DNA from: CABMGO01 sp964574775
GTDB taxonomy: Archaea; Nanobdellota; Nanobdellia; Pacearchaeales; GW2011-AR1
Assembly: GCA_964574775.1 (NCBI GenBank)
Contig: CAZNOS010000041.1
Span: 1 to 6,673 of the forward strand
Reading direction: 5' to 3'
Length of the DNA: 6,673 nt
In this document: in pieces, positions 4,959-6,673 of the stretch
Layout of the letters: each line of letters begins with the position of its first letter
Position numbering within the stretch: position 1 is the stretch's first letter
Program-made: the position numbers and the translations under genes
The notes under the pieces: model-generated
Database searches by the model: none
Seen by the model: only the letters and a program-made list of their open reading frames with translations
Told to the model about the DNA's origin: nothing

Positions 4959-5957
4959 ATGAAAAGGAAAATTATTAAGCAGGGGCACAATACACTGACG
5001 TTGACTTTGCCGAGTGATTGGGCTAAAAAACTAAATCTTAATGCTGGTGATGAAATAGATGTTGTTGAAAGTGCGGGAAGTTTGATAGTTAATGGGAAAC
5101 AGCATAATGGGTTTAAGTCTACTACTATAGACATTACTGGACTTGGAGTTCCAATGTTGTGGAGATTTTTTCAGTCTGCATATCGAGAGGGTTATGACGA
5201 AATAAAATTGGTTTATGATCCTGCGAAAAAAGAGTGCGAGGGAGTTTACAACTATTATTCTAGTCAGTTTGAATATAAAAGACTTGGAGAAAAACCGGCA
5301 AAACAAGCGCCAATAGAAATGATTCAAGGACTAGTGGATAGATTTGTTGGGATGGAGGTTATTGATACGGCTGGAAATTGTTGTATAATTAGAGAGATGG
5401 GAGAGCCTAGTGCAAAAGAATTTGATAATTCCTTGAGAAGAATATTTTTACTGTTGCTAGAATTATTTGAAAAAGTTATTGAGTCAATTAAAAATAATGG
5501 CACAGGAGATATTTCTATATGCAAGACTCTTCATGCAATGGATATTAACGTCGATAGATTTATTGATTATTGTTGCAGAATTAATAATAAAATTTCGGAT
5601 TCTAGTTTTCAAAAAAATAAGCCGGTAATGTTTTCTACTTTGTTTTTATTGGAATTACTTGGAGATGAGTTTAAGTATATTGGAAATCATCTTGCTCGTT
5701 CTAAGAAAAAAGTTGATGAAACTTTGAAGTTTGCAGAGACTGTAAAGAAACATTTTGAGAATTATTATCATTTGTTCTATAAGTTTGATAAGCAAGGAGT
5801 TATTAATTTCGGAGAGGATGATTTTAAAATTTATAATGAACATTTTAACTGGAAAGAATCTCAAAATAAAGATGCGAGAAGTATAACTCGTCATTTTATG
5901 CAGATTAGTAAGTTTATATTCTGTTTGATGGAACTTAGAATTGAAATGGAGTTTTAG
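4959..5957 (+). CDS. AbrB-type DNA-binding domain fused to PhoU-like helical domain (phosphate-response-type regulator)
   Basis: A 332-aa protein. Residues 1-46 form a SpoVT/AbrB swapped-hairpin domain: MKRKIIKQGHNTLTLTLPSDWAKKLNLNAG followed by DEIDVVE. The pattern 'R.i.k.G..t..itLP..wa..l.l..Gd.v.v' is diagnostic of dimeric DNA binding. Roughly residues 115-330 are helical with PhoU-like repeats, each an acidic/hydrophobic helix pair: FDNSLRRIFLLLLELFEK (155-172) and ALHMDIN-type residues 192-212 with NVDRFIDYCCR. This fusion is common in archaea, especially DPANN genomes, usually annotated as a phosphate uptake regulator. Bacterial PhoU binds metals and represses the PhoR/PstSCAB system, but no phosphate transporter is visible here, so the ligand is unknown. 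It is divergent from the 132-aa gene and probably binds the shared region between them (inference). Confidence 0.87.
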   Translation: MKRKIIKQGHNTLTLTLPSDWAKKLNLNAGDEIDVVESAGSLIVNGKQHNGFKSTTIDITGLGVPMLWRFFQSAYREGYDEIKLVYDPAKKECEGVYNYYSSQFEYKRLGEKPAKQAPIEMIQGLVDRFVGMEVIDTAGNCCIIREMGEPSAKEFDNSLRRIFLLLLELFEKVIESIKNNGTGDISICKTLHAMDINVDRFIDYCCRINNKISDSSFQKNKPVMFSTLFLLELLGDEFKYIGNHLARSKKKVDETLKFAETVKKHFENYYHLFYKFDKQGVINFGEDDFKIYNEHFNWKESQNKDARSITRHFMQISKFIFCLMELRIEMEF

Positions 5958-5985
5958 GAAATTATATTTCTATATATTCGTTTGA

Positions 5986-5991
5986 TTTTTT
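5986..5991 (+). terminator. T-tract after the AbrB-PhoU gene
   Basis: Six T residues, 28 bp after the stop codon and followed by further T-rich sequence (TTTATTTA at about 5996-6003). It is a plausible archaeal T-rich terminator without a hairpin. Confidence 0.35.
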
Positions 5992-6015
5992 AAACTTTAT
6001 TTACCTAAAAAGATG

Positions 6016-6070
6016 CTTAAAGGTACGATAGTCCTCCCTCAGGCTAACTTTCTATCTTGACCAAATTAAG
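6016..6070 (+). ncRNA. Candidate structured RNA element in the leader region of the radical SAM gene
   Basis: A locally GC-richer stretch in an AT-rich intergenic region. Nested complementary segments could form one long imperfect hairpin: CTTAA (6016-6020) with TTAAG (6066-6070), GGT (6022-6024) with ACC (6060-6062), C6026 with G6059, and GATAG (6027-6031) with CTATC (6052-6056); CCT (6033-6035) and AGG (6041-6043) can close the apex. An alternative pairing of TACCT (6002-6006) with AGGTA (6021-6025) would compete with the middle segment. No known riboswitch, tRNA or box C/D consensus is recognised. It could be a leader element, a small RNA or chance folding. Confidence 0.3.
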
Positions 6071-6148
6071 GATTTATATTGCCTATTTATTTCAGTAGTT
6101 TATAGGTATGAAAGATTCTTTAGAAAGTCTTAAAAATCATATTTGGAT

Positions 6149-6205
6149 ATGGAAGTTATCCTAAAAGGAAAGAGTTCTGGTGATTTAAGGAGAAAAATAG
6201 AATGA
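6149..6205 (+). CDS. Possible 18-aa upstream ORF overlapping the radical SAM start (ATGA)
   Basis: Frame MEVILKGKSSGDLRRKIE, whose stop TGA (6203-6205) overlaps the radical SAM ATG (6202-6204) in the ATGA arrangement used for coupled translation. The coding reality of so short a frame cannot be shown from sequence alone, and its own start has no obvious Shine-Dalgarno. It may be a coupling leader peptide or coincidence. Confidence 0.2.
   Translation: MEVILKGKSSGDLRRKIE
6187..6192 (+). promoter_or_regulatory. Shine-Dalgarno sequence of the radical SAM gene
   Basis: AAGGAG, with 9 nt to the ATG at 6202, closely complementary to the 3' end of 16S rRNA. It fixes the start codon and shows that this mRNA has a 5' leader, unlike the other promoters in the window. 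Confidence 0.7.
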
Positions 6206-6673
6206 AAAAGCTAAGCGAAATAGTCTGGGGTCATAGCCTTAAACACATTTCTCAAGATTATGTTGCTAAATTCGGAGATAGTCATGACGGTATAATTGAG
6301 TTTCCTGCTTTGACTAGTGATGGGGGGATTGTCGAAGTTGGTTATTTTTACGGCGACATAAAACCGAAAAATATTATTAACATTTCTTCTCAAATTGGTT
6401 GTCCCTCAAGATGTAAATTTTGTGAAGTTGGAAATGAAAAATTTACTAGAAGTCTTACGGCTGATGAAATATATGAACAAGCAATTTTAATGCTACAAAT
6501 AGCTTCTGGATTTGGCGTAGATATTGATGCGATTAAGCATAAAGCTAGTATAGCCAAGACAGGCGAACCCCTGCTAAATCCTCAGATAGCTGAAGGTATC
6601 AGAAAGTTATCCGAATTATCTTGTTCATTCAAAATGTCGACTATTTTTCCAGATAATAATTTAGCTAGGAGAA
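6202..6673 (+). CDS. RlmN-like radical SAM protein, N-terminal 157 residues (runs off the edge)
   Basis: The frame stays open to the window edge. Residues 62-92 closely follow the RlmN/Cfr rRNA-methyltransferase core: SSQIGCPSRCKFC (62-74), holding the [4Fe-4S] ligands Cys67-x3-Cys71-x2-Cys74, then a Gly, FTRSLTADEI (82-91; RlmN has 'F.RNLt..EI') and TGEPLLN (120-126; RlmN 'MGEPLLN', involved in SAM binding). Radical SAM enzymes cleave SAM to a 5'-deoxyadenosyl radical. Differences: the first Fe-S cysteine is at residue 67 rather than about 125, so the N-terminal RNA-binding domain is shortened. Aligning on that cysteine also puts Asn60 where E. coli RlmN has catalytic Cys118. It may therefore be a relative with a different reaction. 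The second mechanistic Cys (RlmN Cys355) lies beyond the window. Confidence 0.82.
   Translation, partial: MKKLSEIVWGHSLKHISQDYVAKFGDSHDGIIEFPALTSDGGIVEVGYFYGDIKPKNIINISSQIGCPSRCKFCEVGNEKFTRSLTADEIYEQAILMLQIASGFGVDIDAIKHKASIAKTGEPLLNPQIAEGIRKLSELSCSFKMSTIFPDNNLARR

Noticed and set aside
5031..5894. Minus-strand frames of 66-98 codons inside the AbrB-PhoU gene
   Set aside because: They lie entirely within a well-supported gene on the other strand and have low-complexity Ile/Phe/Asn-rich translations and no promoter of their own.
6014..6061. A 15-codon frame MLKGTIVLPQANFLS with an A/T-rich stretch about 26 bp upstream
   Set aside because: It looks like a protein N-terminus and could be a leader peptide or decayed gene, but none of the three frames continues it convincingly and it coincides with the candidate RNA stem, so it is not called.
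1..6673. CRISPR array, tRNA, rRNA, insertion sequence, prophage or toxin-antitoxin module
   Set aside because: No regularly spaced repeats, cloverleaf, transposase or integrase motifs, or paired small toxin/antitoxin genes were found. The AbrB-like N-terminus belongs to a 332-aa fusion, not to an antitoxin.

Overview
This AT-rich window looks archaeal, probably from a small-genome lineage of the DPANN type (Pacearchaeota/Woesearchaeota-like). Three things point there: the N-terminus of a replication factor C clamp-loader subunit at the left edge, a tiny Arg/Lys-rich gene resembling ribosomal protein eL41, and an AbrB-type DNA-binding domain fused to a PhoU-like helical domain. In addition, nearly every gene has a TATA-like element centred about 22-26 bp before its start codon and no Shine-Dalgarno sequence, which is the layout of leaderless archaeal transcripts. 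The lineage assignment is inference; no rRNA marker is present.

Layout. Positions 1-4813 are all transcribed leftward. In transcription order they are: an unrecognised 132-aa gene (4813-4415); a tightly overlapping three-gene operon (4242-1359) encoding a Gfo/Idh/MocA-type oxidoreductase, a cyclase/kynurenine-formamidase-type metal hydrolase and a UDP-glucose 4-epimerase-like extended SDR; a 35-aa eL41-like gene (1317-1210); two unrecognised proteins of 162 aa (1093-605) and 147 aa (552-109); and the first 14 codons of an RFC subunit (43-1). From 4959 rightward the genes are on the plus strand: the AbrB-PhoU protein (4959-5957), a 244-bp intergenic stretch with a possible structured RNA, and the start of an RlmN-like radical SAM protein (6202 to the edge).

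How the parts relate. The operon is translationally coupled (7-nt and 4-nt overlaps) and probably makes or remodels a sugar or nucleotide sugar, but the substrate cannot be read from sequence. The 132-aa gene and the AbrB-PhoU gene are divergent and share a 145-bp control region. An 11-bp element in that region, 30 nt from the start of the 132-aa gene, recurs at exactly the same distance from the sugar operon, suggesting co-regulation. Separately, the RFC gene and the 162-aa gene share a 21-bp identical promoter block lying in matching inverted repeats at identical distance from their start codons.

The most notable points are the eL41-like microgene, the two pairs of duplicated promoter elements, and the radical SAM protein. 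The last resembles RlmN closely around its Fe-S motif but has Asn where RlmN has its catalytic Cys118, and it is the only gene here with a clear Shine-Dalgarno sequence and a long leader. I see no CRISPR array, tRNA, rRNA, IS element or defence system.
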